Shown here: piece by piece, positions 45,394 to 56,960 of the stretch | Layout of the letters: each line of letters opens with the position of its first letter | Numbering within the stretch: position 1 is the stretch's first letter | Source of the DNA: Pleodorina starrii | Taxonomy: Eukaryota > Chlorophyta > Chlorophyceae > Chlamydomonadales > Volvocaceae | Direction: 5' to 3' | Assembly (NCBI GenBank): GCA_030267565.1 | Contig: BRXU01000002.1 | Location: forward strand, 6,081,501-6,145,500 | Length of the DNA stretch: 64,000 nt | Made by a program: the position numbers and the translations under genes | The notes under the pieces: model-generated | Databases searched by the model: none | What the model was told of the DNA's origin: nothing | What the model saw: the letters and a program-made list of their open reading frames with translations, nothing else

Positions 45394-46220
45394 TTATCCG
45401 AGTTCAGGCACTCGTTAAACACCAGGAACGTGTTGGATTCATTGACGAGCTTGGCACGCAGGCCCACATACAGCTCAATCATTAAGCCACAGGGGCACAG
45501 GTAGAATTTATGTGCCATGATGTCAAGCAACAACAAACAAAGTGCACAATCTGGTCTGTTGATGCACCTTTTTGTGGGAAAACAGGGACTGTCACTTTAT
45601 ACCATACATGGAGCCTTAGGGTGAATTCTCCCAAGGTCCTGGGTTTCTGAGCCTTCTCCTGCGGTGTCTCTCACTCGTTCCTGTTTGGTTGACTTAAGCT
45701 GGCAAGTATGGGTGAGTGTCTTGGCAGCTCTTGTCGCCTCAAGCACAGTGCATGGCTAGCTGGCCCATTGGCTCTACTTTTCAAGAGTTTGGAACCCACT
45801 GCAAGGCATACATACACAACAAAGGAATGTATTGAACAGGTTTTTCTCAAAACATTGTGATGCTGGGTCATACATACATACTACACAGCTCACCATGGCC
45901 ATGCCAGCCACCATTCCACATGAAAGCGTGATCCAATGGTACATTTCAGATAGTGTTTTTATGTGCAGGTCATCAGCATGGCAATGCATGGAGGATGCAT
46001 ACTGCAGCCATATGTGGGCCAATAATAGGTGGGATGGATATTTTGAACTGGGGTCTGCACATACAATCCCTAAACATATATAGTCATACTTAGTTATGCA
46101 GTTTTCGGAGCTGCACCCATACAGACAGGGGAAACAGGTTATTCTTGACCCTATAACTTATGCCATTCGGCTAAACGACCAAGGAAAACATGACCACATT
46201 CTCTATGTGTAAGAGATCTG

Positions 46221-46291
46221 TGCACCAGCCGAGAATTGAACTCGGGTCTGGTCCGTGGCAAGGACCTATGCTACCACTATACCACTGGTGC
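46221..46291 (-). tRNA. tRNA-Gly(GCC), array copy 3
   Basis: Acceptor and anticodon stems fully paired; T arm CCGAGTTCAATTCTCGG. Confidence 0.9.
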
Positions 46292-46406
46292 TGAACACTG
46301 CACATGTCCACTGCACAAAAGACTTACCACCCTGTTCATACTTGCCAACAAACAATTGGCCTATGTTCATGCAAACCTGGTGTACTTGCTGATAAAGACA
46401 TACACT

Positions 46407-46486
46407 GCCCAGTGAGGGGCTCAGATAGAACTCACAACCACAAGGTTAAGAGTCTTGCCCTCTTCCACTGAATGAGCTGAACAGGC
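46407..46486 (-). tRNA. tRNA-Lys(CUU)-like, array copy 3, probably pseudogene
   Basis: Identical to the 44,880 copy over its length. Confidence 0.42.
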
Positions 46487-46847
46487 ACATTTTCAAACCT
46501 CGTACACACAGAGACATGTATGGAGTGTGCACCAATGGATGTGTTGCACAGAAAGGGACCAGACCAGATGTAGGGCTCAGCAGTGGCACAACCAGTAGGG
46601 TGCAAAAATGTTTCCCATTCAGATATACTGGATATCCAATCATGGATGCATCTTACAAATACAAATAACCCACTACCCATGTCACTTACAAATTTCACGA
46701 TCAGACATCCCTCTTCCAGCTATTCACATGTGTAGTATGGAATTCCCACTTATCATGCTCCCGAAATCCACCCAGCACCCAACATGTGAATGCCGAGTAA
46801 AGGACATGTTTTAGCTGTTGCAGACATGTGTACGTGGACACATATTC

Positions 46848-46920
46848 CGAGCCTACCAGGGATCGAACTTGGAATCTCCGGTTCCGTAGACCGGCGCTTT
46901 ATCCATTAAGCCATAGGCCC
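46848..46920 (-). tRNA. tRNA-Arg(ACG), array copy 4, T-stem mutated
   Basis: CCAAG replaces CCAGG in the T stem, giving one A-C mismatch opposite CCTGG. The same change occurs in the next unit. Confidence 0.75.
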
Positions 46921-47747
46921 TTATCCGAGTTCAGGCACTCGTTAAACACCAGGAACGTGTTGGATTCATTGACAAGCTTGGCACGCAGGCCCACATACAG
47001 CTCAATCATTAAGCCACAGGGGCACAGGTAGAATTTATGTGCCATGATGTCAAGCAACAACAAACAAAGTGCACAATCTGGTCTGTTGATGCACCTTTTT
47101 GTGGGAAAACAGGGACTGTCACTTTATACCATACATGGAGCCTTAGGGTGAATTCTCCCAAGGTCCTGGGTTTCTGAGCCTTCTCCTGCGGTGTCTCTCA
47201 CTCGTTCCTGTTTGGTTGACTTAAGCTGGCAAGTATGGGTGAGTGTCTTGGCAGCTCTTGTCGCCTCAAGCACAGTGCATGGCTAGCTGGCCCATTGGCT
47301 CTACTTTTCAAGAGTTTGGAACCCACTGCAAGGCATACATACACAACAAAGGAATGTATTGAACAGGTTTTTCTCAAAACATTGTGATGCTGGGTCATAC
47401 ATACATACTACACAGCTCACCATGGCCATGCCAGCCACCATTCCACATGAAAGCGTGATCCAATGGTACATTTCAGATAGTGTTTTTATGTGCAGGTCAT
47501 CAGCATGGCAATGCATGGAGGATGCATACTGCAGCCATATGTGGGCCAATAATAGGTGGAATGGATATTTTGAACTGGGGTCTGCACATACAATCCCTAA
47601 ACATATATAGTCATACTTAGTTATGCAGTTTTCGGAGCTGCACCCATACAGACAGGGGAAACAGGTTATTCTTGACCCTGTAACTTATGCCATTCGGCTA
47701 AACGACCAAGGAAAACATGACCACATTCTCTATGTATAAGAAATCTG

Positions 47748-47818
47748 TGCACCAGCCGAGAATTGAACTCGGGTCTGGTCCGTGGCAAGGACCTATGCTA
47801 CCACTATACCACTGGTGC
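47748..47818 (-). tRNA. tRNA-Gly(GCC), array copy 4
   Basis: Same sequence as the 46,221 copy. Confidence 0.9.
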
Positions 47819-47933
47819 TGAACACTGCACATGTCCACTGCACAAAAGACTTACCACCCTGTTCATACTTGCCAACAAACAATTGGCCTATGTTCATGCA
47901 AACCTGGTGTACTTGCTGATAAAGACATACACT

Positions 47934-48013
47934 GCCCAGTGAGGGGCTCAGATAGAACTCACAACCACAAGGTTAAGAGTCTTGCCCTCTTCCACTGAAT
48001 GAGCTGAACAGGC
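47934..48013 (-). tRNA. tRNA-Lys(CUU)-like, array copy 4, probably pseudogene
   Basis: Same 80-nt form. Confidence 0.42.
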
Positions 48014-48374
48014 ACATTTTCAAACCTCGTACACACAGAGACATGTATGGAGTGTGCACCAATGGATGTGTTGCACAGAAAGGGACCAGACCAGATGTAG
48101 GGCTCAGCAGTGGCACAACCAGTAGGGTGCAAAAATGTTTCCCATTCAGATATACTGGATATCCAATCATGGATGCATCTTACAAATACAAATAACCCAC
48201 TACCCATGTCACTTACAAATTTCACGATCAGACATCCCTCTTCCAGCTATTCACATGTGTAGTATGGAATTCCCACTTATCATGCTCCCGAAATCCACCC
48301 AGCACCCAACATGTGAATGCCGAGTAAAGGACATGTTTTAGCTGTTGCAGACATGTGTACGTGGACACATATTC

Positions 48375-48447
48375 CGAGCCTACCAGGGATCGAACTTGGA
48401 ATCTCCGGTTCCGTAGACCGGCGCTTTATCCATTAAGCCATAGGCCC
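48375..48447 (-). tRNA. tRNA-Arg(ACG), array copy 5, T-stem mutated
   Basis: Carries the same T-stem A-C mismatch as copy 4, showing these two units were duplicated together. Confidence 0.75.
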
Positions 48448-49274
48448 TTATCCGAGTTCAGGCACTCGTTAAACACCAGGAACGTGTTGGATTCATTGAC
48501 AAGCTTGGCACGCAGGCCCACATACAGCTCAATCATTAAGCCACAGGGGCACAGGTAGAATTTATGTGCCATGATGTCAAGCAACAACAAACAAAGTGCA
48601 CAATCTGGTCTGTTGATGCACCTTTTTGTGGGAAAACAGGGACTGTCACTTTATACCATACATGGAGCCTTAGGGTGAATTCTCCCAAGGTCCTGGGTTT
48701 CTGAGCCTTCTCCTGCGGTGTCTCTCACTCGTTCCTGTTTGGTTGACTTAAGCTGGCAAGTATGGGTGAGTGTCTTGGCAGCTCTTGTCGCCTCAAGCAC
48801 AGTGCATGGCTAGCTGGCCCATTGGCTCTACTTTTCAAGAGTTTGGAACCCACTGCAAGGCATACATACACAACAAAGGAATGTATTGAACAGGTTTTTC
48901 TCAAAACATTGTGATGCTGGGTCATACATACATACTACACAGCTCACCATGGCCATGCCAGCCACCATTCCACATGAAAGCGTGATCCAATGGTACATTT
49001 CAGATAGTGTTTTTATGTGCAGGTCATCAGCATGGCAATGCATGGAGGATGCATACTGCAGCCATATGTGGGCCAATAATAGGTGGAATGGATATTTTGA
49101 ACTGGGGTCTGCACATACAATCCCTAAACATATATAGTCATACTTAGTTATGCAGTTTTCGGAGCTGCACCCATACAGACAGGGGAAACAGGTTATTCTT
49201 GACCCTGTAACTTATGCCATTCGGCTAAACGACCAAGGAAAACATGACCACATTCTCTATGTATAAGAAATCTG

Positions 49275-49345
49275 TGCACCAGCCGAGAATTGAACTCGGG
49301 TCTGGTCCGTGGCAAGAACCTATGTTACCACTATACCACTGATGC
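49275..49345 (-). tRNA. tRNA-Gly(GCC), array copy 5
   Basis: Acceptor GCATCAG/CTGGTGC with a T-G wobble, one D-arm change (GGTAACATAG); anticodon arm GGTTC/GGACC has one T-G pair. Confidence 0.78.
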
Positions 49346-49397
49346 TGAACACTGCACATGTCCACTGCACAAAAGACTTACCACCCTGTTCATACTT

Positions 49398-49625
49398 TGT
49401 TACGGAAACGAGTCTGTGCGCAGCAAGACACCTTAATGTGTTACATATCCTGAGAGAGAGAACCAAGGAAGCTTGCATTCCTCATATAGGAGATGCAGAT
49501 ACGCCTCCGTACAAGGGCCCTACAGGGCCCCTAACACTGGCCTCACAAGGGACTCACAAGGCCCTCGCAACCAACTAACGAACTGGGAAGCTAGGGACTG
49601 ACCGGGGAGACACCTATTCGCAACA
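49398..49625 (-). repeat. LTR (3' in the sense of the element)
   Basis: 228 bp, TG..CA ends, one mismatch to the other LTR. Confidence 0.93.
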
Positions 49626-50660
49626 CTCCCACGCGGGCAGTCACTACTTCCACTCGGCTTCACACAAACAGTAAACCGCAGAAAGGAAACTCAAGCAACC
49701 TCTAGCAGGAAGCAAGCACAAACGGGAAGTCACGACAGCGCAAGCTCCCACGCTTTCACACAACTAAGTAAAGGAAGCAAAACAGGGTTGCTACGGAGCA
49801 CCCAACTACAGGCAAGCAAACTCAGGCAAGGGGGTTTCGCACGCGAGTACAAGCGAGCAAAGCACAGTCGCACGCACGCAAGTACCAACACTCCATACAG
49901 CAAAGGCAATAAACCACCCTGAGTCGCACTACGCACACGCAAGCGCAACGCGCTGATCTGTTCCATATGTCAAGGGAGATCAGGCGTACTAACCGAAGCA
50001 AACACGCAGAGTCACGGCAAAGCAAGTGTATGACAACTCACAGAGCAGTCGGCACACACGTGGTGTCTAAACCACTGCCATACACAACACAAGACAAGCA
50101 AAACGGAAAAATACGACAGCTTGCACGGCAGTCGGCACACTCACGGTGCCTGACCACAGGTGTCAAGCACAAGCAGGCAAACAGCTCAAATCAGCGTTAG
50201 TCCTGCAGTACAGATCTAAGCAAATACGCGGCCTAGTACATCGCTGGCCCAACTCGGATAGCAGGCAATCTCACTCGGACTGCACAAACATAGCAAACAC
50301 GGCTGAGCCCTAAGCTGGCTCCTCAGAAGTACGGAAACGCGGCCAGACACATAGCTGGTCCACAAAAGTACAGAAGTGCGGCCACGTACTTCGCTGGCTC
50401 TACGGAAAACGGCAGACTAGCTAGGAATGCCAAACACGACCAAGTTCTCGGTGGCCCCCGGGAAGCACTCAGTCAGACCCCTGCTGACCGGGAAACGTTA
50501 GCCAGAGACCCCTGCCCTGGTCCACAAACATGAGTGTCGCTCCGATCTCCCACGGAGCCGCAAAACCGCCTGCCACACAAGTACGACAGGCAAACCTAGG
50601 TCCTGGAAACTCCCACGGAACCCGGAAACTCTCAAGCACCACTCCTAGGGCCTTATCCCC
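49626..50660 (-). other. non-coding tail of the Gag-only retrotransposon
   Basis: About 1 kb between gag and the 3' LTR. It shows only short degenerate repeats such as GCGGCC..AGCTGG(C/T) around 50,280-50,400 and no pol-like frame. Confidence 0.6.
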
Positions 50661-51536
50661 TTAGGCAATCAGCTGGCGGCGCGGCCGCTGCACGGGCTGC
50701 TCCTCCACGGGAACCATGCGCATGACATTCGCAACGAGCTGGCGGCGCTGCTGCGCGGGCTGCTGCTGCACGGGCTGCTGCTGCACGGGCTGCTGCGCGG
50801 GCTGCTGCTGCTGCACCTGCGCACCCCCGTTCGCCCCCGCGCCCTCCTGAGCCGCCAACTCCGCCTTCTTGCGGCGGCAGTTGCGCTCAATGTGCCCCGT
50901 CATCCCGCAGTGCCAGCACTTGCGCGTGTCCCGGCCCCCCGCCTTCCCCACCGCCGCCGTCAACGCCAACTGCCCACCGTCCTTCATGTCCGACTCCACC
51001 GTCGTGAGGAAGTGCTCGACCTTGTTGACGTTGTCAATCTCCTCGTTGTTCAGCCCGATGAGCTTGGCCGTCTGGTAGCCAGAGCTCAGACCGTTGAAAA
51101 GGATGCCCACGGCCATCTCATCGGGGATGTCGTCGCCGCACGCCCGGTACTCGAGCCTCAGACGGCGGAACCGGCTGACGTAGCGCGAGATGTCCTCGTC
51201 CTTGAAGTCCCACTTGAAGTTGAGCAGCTCCCGCTGCTTGCTCAGGCGAAAGCTACGGTCGACGATGCAGTACTTGGCCAGGACGGCAGCCCACAAGTCC
51301 GGAGCCGACTCGCAGTGCTCGAACAGGTGCTTGTCCTCAGGCTTAATGAACATCTTGATGATCCCTTGAGCCTTCATGTCGACGCTGTGCTCGACCATCG
51401 CCAAGGCGCCGTCATCCTGATACCGCAAGACGACGGCATCAGCCAGGCCCTTCCGCTGTAACTCGCCATAGACCTCAGCTTTGGCAAAATGGTAATTGTC
51501 CTTAGTGATATATTCGATTGGCTCCCGTCGACCCAT
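50661..51536 (-). CDS. Copia-type Gag with zinc knuckle, 291 residues
   Basis: ATG at 51,536 to TAA at 50,661, uninterrupted. The N-terminal two thirds match the UBN2/Retrotran_gag type of Copia elements: LFEHCESAPDLWAAVLAKYC, then LLNFKWDFKDEDISRYVSRF and MAVGILFNGLSSGYQ. A CCHC knuckle CWHCGMTGHIERNC has the exact C-x2-C-x4-H-x4-C spacing. A Gln/Pro-rich low-complexity tail (QQQPAQQPVQQQPVQQQPAQ) follows. Gag would form the RNA-packaging particle. An intact frame with near-identical LTRs points to recent movement. It is regulated, presumably, by the LTR on the right side (5' LTR). Confidence 0.93.
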   Translation of the reverse strand: MGRREPIEYITKDNYHFAKAEVYGELQRKGLADAVVLRYQDDGALAMVEHSVDMKAQGIIKMFIKPEDKHLFEHCESAPDLWAAVLAKYCIVDRSFRLSKQRELLNFKWDFKDEDISRYVSRFRRLRLEYRACGDDIPDEMAVGILFNGLSSGYQTAKLIGLNNEEIDNVNKVEHFLTTVESDMKDGGQLALTAAVGKAGGRDTRKCWHCGMTGHIERNCRRKKAELAAQEGAGANGGAQVQQQQPAQQPVQQQPVQQQPAQQRRQLVANVMRMVPVEEQPVQRPRRQLIA

Positions 51537-51579
51537 TTTATCTCGTATGGTGAAAAACGGTAATCGCTCTCCGCCGCGC

Positions 51580-51597
51580 TAAGCGGGGCTCATAACC
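51580..51597 (-). promoter_or_regulatory. primer-binding site, half-tRNA type
   Basis: Directly inside the 5' LTR in the minus sense: GGTTATGAGCCCCGCTTA. Its complement contains GGGGCTCATAACC, the expected anticodon-stem context (CAT) of an initiator tRNA-Met. The species' own tRNA-iMet sequence is not in the window to confirm this. Confidence 0.6.
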
Positions 51598-51825
51598 TGT
51601 TACGGAAACGAGTCTGTGCGCAGCAAGACACCTTAATGTGTTACATATCCTGAGAGAGAGAACCAAGGAAGGTTGCATTCCTCATATAGGAGATGCAGAT
51701 ACGCCTCCGTACAAGGGCCCTACAGGGCCCCTAACACTGGCCTCACAAGGGACTCACAAGGCCCTCGCAACCAACTAACGAACTGGGAAGCTAGGGACTG
51801 ACCGGGGAGACACCTATTCGCAACA
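51598..51825 (-). repeat. LTR (5' in the sense of the element)
   Basis: 228 bp, followed by the TACTT target duplication. Confidence 0.93.
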
Positions 51826-51893
51826 TACTTGCCAACAAACAATTGGCCTATGTTCATGCAAACCTGGTGTACTTGCTGATAAAGACATACACT

Positions 51894-51973
51894 GCCCAGT
51901 GAGGGGCTCAGATAGAACTCACAACCACAAGGTTAAGAGTCTTGCCCTCTTCCACTGAATGAGCTGAACAGGC
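51894..51973 (-). tRNA. tRNA-Lys(CUU)-like, array copy 5, probably pseudogene
   Basis: Same 80-nt form; this unit is the one split by the LTR element. Confidence 0.42.
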
Positions 51974-52334
51974 ACATTTTCAAACCTCGTACACACAGAG
52001 ACATGTATGGAGTGTGCACCAATGGATGTGTTGCACAGAAAGGGACCAGACCAGATGTAGGGCTCAGCAGTGGCACAACCAGTAGGGTGCAAAAATGTTT
52101 CCCATTCAGATATACTGGATATCCAATCATGGATGCATCTTACAAATACAAATAACCCACTACCCATGTCACTTACAAATTTCACGATCAGACATCCCTC
52201 TTCCAGCTATTCACATGTGTAGTATGGAATTCCCACTTATCATGCTCCCGAAATCCACCCAGCACCCAACATGTGAATGCCGAGTTAAGGACATGTTTTA
52301 GCTGTTGCAGACATGTGTACGTGGACACATATTC

Positions 52335-52407
52335 CGAGCCTACCAGGGATCGAACCTGGAATCTCCGGTTCCGTAGACCGGCGCTTTATCCATTAAGCCA
52401 TAGGCCC
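52335..52407 (-). tRNA. tRNA-Arg(ACG), array copy 6
   Basis: Fully paired, as copy 1. Confidence 0.92.
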
Positions 52408-53234
52408 TTATCCGAGTTCAGGCACTCGTTAAACACCAGGAACGTGTTGGATTCATTGACGAGCTTGGCACGCAGGCCCACATACAGCTCAATCATTAAG
52501 CCACAGGGGCACAGGTAGAATTTATGTGCCATGATGTCAAGCAACAACAAACAAAGTGCACAATCTGGTCTGTTGATGCACCTTTTTGTGGGAAAACAGG
52601 GACTGTCACTTTATACCATACATGGAGCCTTAGGGTGAATTCTCCCAAGGTCGTGGGTTTCTGAGCCTTCTCCTGCGGTGTCTCTCACTCGTTCCTGTTT
52701 GGTTGACTTAAGCTGGCAAGTATGGGTGAGTGTCTTGGCAGCTCTTGTCGCCTCAAGCACAGTGCATGGCTAGCTGGCCCATTGGCTCTACTTTTCAAGA
52801 GTTTGGAACCCACTGCAAGGCATACATACACAACAAAGGAATGTATTGAACAGGTTTTTCTCAAAACATTGTGATGCTGGGTCATACATACATACTACAC
52901 AGCTCACCATGGCCATGCCAGCCACCATTCCACATGAAAGTGTGATCCAATGGTACATTTCAGATAGTGTTTTTATGTGCAGGTCATCAGCATGGCAATG
53001 CATGGAGGATGCATACTGCAGCCATATGTGGGCCAATAATAGGTGGGATGGATATTTTGAACTGGGGTCTGCACATACAATCCCTAAACATATATAGTCA
53101 TACTTAGTTATGCAGTTTTCGGAGCTGCACCCATACAGACAGGGGAAACAGGTTATTCTTGACCCTGTAACTTATGCCATTCGGCTAAACGACCAAGGAA
53201 AACATGACCACATTCTCTATGTATAAGAAATCTG

Positions 53235-53305
53235 TGCACCAGCCGAGAATTGAACTCGGGTCTGGTCCGTGGCAAGAACCTATGCTACCACTATACCACT
53301 GATGC
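53235..53305 (-). tRNA. tRNA-Gly(GCC), array copy 6
   Basis: Acceptor GCATCAG/CTGGTGC (one wobble pair), anticodon stem GGTTC/GGACC with one T-G pair. Confidence 0.82.
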
Positions 53306-53420
53306 TGAACACTGCACATGTCCACTGCACAAAAGACTTACCACCCTGTTCATACTTGCCAACAAACAATTGGCCTATGTTCATGCAAACCTGGTGTACT
53401 TGCTGATAAAGACATACACT

Positions 53421-53500
53421 GCCCAGTGAGGGGCTCAGATAGAACTCACAACCACAAGGTTAAGAGTCTTGCCCTCTTCCACTGAATGAGCTGAACAGGC
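53421..53500 (-). tRNA. tRNA-Lys(CUU)-like, array copy 6, probably pseudogene
   Basis: Same 80-nt form. Confidence 0.42.
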
Positions 53501-53861
53501 ACATTTTCAAACCTCGTACACACAGAGACATGTATGGAGTGTGCACCAATGGATGTGTTGCACAGAAAGGGACCAGACCAGATGTAGGGCTCAGCAGTGG
53601 CACAACCAGTAGGGTGCAAAAATGTTTCCCATTCAGATATACTGGATATCCAATCATGGATGCATCTTACAAATACAAATAACCCACTACCCATGTCACT
53701 TACAAATTTCACGATCAGACATCCCTCTTCCAGCTATTCACATGTGTAGTATGGAATTCCCACTTATCATGCTCCCGAAATCCACCCAGCACCCAACATG
53801 TGAATGCCGAGTTAAGGACATGTTTTAGCTGTTGCAGACATGTGTACGTGGACACATATTC

Positions 53862-53934
53862 CGAGCCTACCAGGGATCGAACCTGGAATCTCCGGTTCCG
53901 TAGACCGGCGCTTTATCCATTAAGCCATAGGCCC
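53862..53934 (-). tRNA. tRNA-Arg(ACG), array copy 7
   Basis: Fully paired, as copy 1. Confidence 0.92.
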
Positions 53935-54761
53935 TTATCCGAGTTCAGGCACTCGTTAAACACCAGGAACGTGTTGGATTCATTGACGAGCTTGGCACGC
54001 AGGCCCACATACAGCTCAATCATTAAGCCACAGGGGCACAGGTAGAATTTATGTGCCATGATGTCAAGCAACAACAAACAAAGTGCACAATCTGGTCTGT
54101 TGATGCACCTTTTTGTGGGAAAACAGGGACTGTCACTTTATACCATACATGGAGCCTTAGGGTGAATTCTCCCAAGGTCGTGGGTTTCTGAGCCTTCTCC
54201 TGCGGTGTCTCTCACTCGTTCCTGTTTGGTTGACTTAAGCTGGCAAGTATGGGTGAGTGTCTTGGCAGCTCTTGTCGCCTCAAGCACAGTGCATGGCTAG
54301 CTGGCCCATTGGCTCTACTTTTCAAGAGTTTGGAACCCACTGCAAGGCATACATACACAACAAAGGAATGTATTGAACAGGTTTTTCTCAAAACATTGTG
54401 ATGCTGGGTCATACATACATACTACACAGCTCACCATGGCCATGCCAGCCACCATTCCACATGAAAGTGTGATCCAATGGTACATTTCAGATAGTGTTTT
54501 TATGTGCAGGTCATCAGCATGGCAATGCATGGAGGATGCATACTGCAGCCATATGTGGGCCAATAATAGGTGGGATGGATATTTTGAACTGGGGTCTGCA
54601 CATACAATCCCTAAACATATATAGTCATACTTAGTTATGCAGTTTTCGGAGCTGCACCCATACAGACAGGGGAAACAGGTTATTCTTGACCCTGTAACTT
54701 ATGCCATTCGGCTAAACGACCAAGGAAAACATGACCACATTCTCTATGTATAAGAAATCTG

Positions 54762-54832
54762 TGCACCAGCCGAGAATTGAACTCGGGTCTGGTCCGTGGC
54801 AAGAACCTATGCTACCACTATACCACTGATGC
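54762..54832 (-). tRNA. tRNA-Gly(GCC), array copy 7
   Basis: Same variant as the 53,235 copy. Confidence 0.82.
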
Positions 54833-54947
54833 TGAACACTGCACATGTCCACTGCACAAAAGACTTACCACCCTGTTCATACTTGCCAACAAACAATTGG
54901 CCTATGTTCATGCAAACCTGGTGTACTTGCTGATAAAGACATACACT

Positions 54948-55027
54948 GCCCAGTGAGGGGCTCAGATAGAACTCACAACCACAAGGTTAAGAGTCTTGCC
55001 CTCTTCCACTGAATGAGCTGAACAGGC
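54948..55027 (-). tRNA. tRNA-Lys(CUU)-like, array copy 7, probably pseudogene
   Basis: Same 80-nt form. Confidence 0.42.
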
Positions 55028-55388
55028 ACATTTTCAAACCTCGTACACACAGAGACATGTATGGAGTGTGCACCAATGGATGTGTTGCACAGAAAGGGAC
55101 CAGACCAGATGTAGGGCTCAGCAGTGGCACAACCAGTAGGGTGCAAAAATGTTTCCCATTCAGATATACTGGATATCCAATCATGGATGCATCTTACAAA
55201 TACAAATAACCCACTACCCATGTCACTTACAAATTTCACGATCAGACATCCCTCTTCCAGCTATTCACATGTGTAGTATGGAATTCCCACTTATCATGCT
55301 CCCGAAATCCACCCAGCACCCAACATGTGAATGCCGAGTTAAGGACATGTTTTAGCTGTTGCAGACATGTGTACGTGGACACATATTC

Positions 55389-55461
55389 CGAGCCTACCAG
55401 GGATCGAACCTGGAATCTCCGGTTCCGTAGACCGGCGCTTTATCCATTAAGCCATAGGCCC
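55389..55461 (-). tRNA. tRNA-Arg(ACG), array copy 8
   Basis: Fully paired, as copy 1; last tRNA before the array is cut at 55,893. Confidence 0.92.
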
Positions 55462-56219
55462 TTATCCGAGTTCAGGCACTCGTTAAACACCAGGAACGTG
55501 TTGGATTCATTGACGAGCTTGGCACGCAGGCCCACATACAGCTCAATCATTAAGCCACAGGGGCACAGGTAGAATTTATGTGCCATGATGTCAAGCAACA
55601 ACAAACAAAGTGCACAATCTGGTCTGTTGATGCACCTTTTTGTGGGAAAACAGGGACTGTCACTTTATACCATACATGGAGCCTTAGAGTGAATTCTCCC
55701 AAGGTCGTGGGTTTCTGAGCCTTCTCCTGCGGTGTCTCTCACTCGTTCCTGTTTGGTTGACTTAAGCTGGCAAGTATGGGTGAGTGTCTTGGCAGCTCTT
55801 GTCGCCTCAAGCACAGTGCATGGCTAGCTGGCCGATTGGCTCTACTTTTCAAGAGTTTGGAACCCACTGCAAGGCATACATACACAACAAAGGAATGTCA
55901 CTCGGGGAAAGGCTCAGTCATAAATCCATTCATATAGTGACCACCCGGTCATAATCCCAGTCATATGGCCTGTTGGCCCAGTATGACCAGTCATACGTCC
56001 AGTCATATGTGACATCCCAGTCATAACAGCCGGCTTGCAGTCATAACGTACATTTTGTACATTATGACTGCCCAGTCAAGTCCGGCCAGTCATAACCAGC
56101 CAGTCATGCCTGGGTTATCGGTCATTATGTACCAGTCATATCTGAACAGCCGGCCGGTCATAATATGTCCTTCCTTTTATTATATGTGCTACCAGTCATT
56201 TGAGAGGCTCAGAGCGGTC

Positions 56220-56960
56220 GTCTTGAACTTCATTAGCCAAAAACTGATACAACCATGCAGTAGTACAATAATACAGCTGGAACCAACCAACTTCAGCTTC
56301 TGCAAGTGCACCAGTTCTATAAGCTCTGCCCACATAGCGTCAGTGAAGTTGCACCATAATTATATGCAGTTCGTAACCATAACACCGCTTCATCCATTCA
56401 TTCACATGGCGCTTGATTGTTGTAATGCAATGAAGTTTTAAGTGGGGTGCTGGCCTATAGAAATACAAATGCTTGCTCAACGAGCATTGACCGCAACGAG
56501 AAACGAGTTGCTTATTTAGATTGAGAGCATTGCGTGACAATGCTAAGGTTGACGGCTTGACGCTAAATCGTATCCCGTTGCTTATCACAACTCACAGCAG
56601 GCTGCACGTACGTTTAGGCTGATACACATGCTCAGGCGGTCTGGGTGGCGAGCAGCTCGGAGCTAGCTGCCTGGCGTGGTCTCCCTGGACATGGCGTGTC
56701 GTGGCTGGCTGTAACATGGTGGCGCTAGCGGCCGGGAGAGGACTTGGCTGGTGTCAGCAGCTCGCACAAATTGCTCTTTCAAGTGAGTATGGCCGTCGCT
56801 TCTCGGGACGAGAGCACTTTGTGCGTGTTCGCAAGCCTTAACAGCCCGTGCGTGATAGCACGCAGCCCTTAAGGGTCCTCGTCGCATACGGTGGTTTTTA
56901 CCGCCATATAACTCTGGACATGGTCCTGTGCGTATGTCTGTCTAGTATTGTCCACCGTAT
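56220..56960. other. no gene recognised
   Basis: AT-richer stretch to 56,560 then mixed composition; open frames are short and lack supporting signals. Confidence 0.45.

Larger units (their letters stand above)
49398..51825 (-). mobile_element. Gag-only LTR retrotransposon (Copia-like, TR-GAG type), 2,428 bp
   Basis: Two 228-bp LTRs (49,398-49,625 and 51,598-51,825) begin TGTTACGG and end CGCAACA and differ at one position (AAGCTTGC versus AAGGTTGC). TACTT flanks both sides (49393-49397 and 51826-51830), and other array units read CATACTTGCCAAC uninterrupted. The only gene is gag, on the minus strand. Next to the 5' LTR (minus sense) the sequence GGTTATGAGCCCC would pair with an initiator-tRNA-Met anticodon region, the half-tRNA primer site used by Copia. 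No protease, integrase or RT is present, so it depends on another element. Confidence 0.92.
37413..55893. repeat. tandem array of a 1,527-bp tRNA-bearing unit
   Basis: Taking AACGTGTTGGATTCATTGAC as unit start, units begin near 37,413, 40,111, 42,647, 43,900, 45,428, 46,955, 48,482, 52,442, 53,969 and 55,496 (partial, ending 55,893). Intact neighbours are exactly 1,527 bp apart. One unit (42,647-43,899) is shortened by deletions that remove its tRNA-Gly and the following tRNA-Arg region. Three units are lengthened by insertions at 38,092-39,263, 40,458-41,657 and 49,398-51,825. The many 65-90-codon open frames repeated in each unit overlap tRNAs, so they are not called. Confidence 0.95.

Noticed and set aside
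39591..55572. Recurring 65-, 66-, 67-, 82-, 83- and 88-codon frames in each array unit
   Set aside because: They repeat because the DNA repeats, they overlap tRNA genes on either strand, and their sequence shows no protein pattern.
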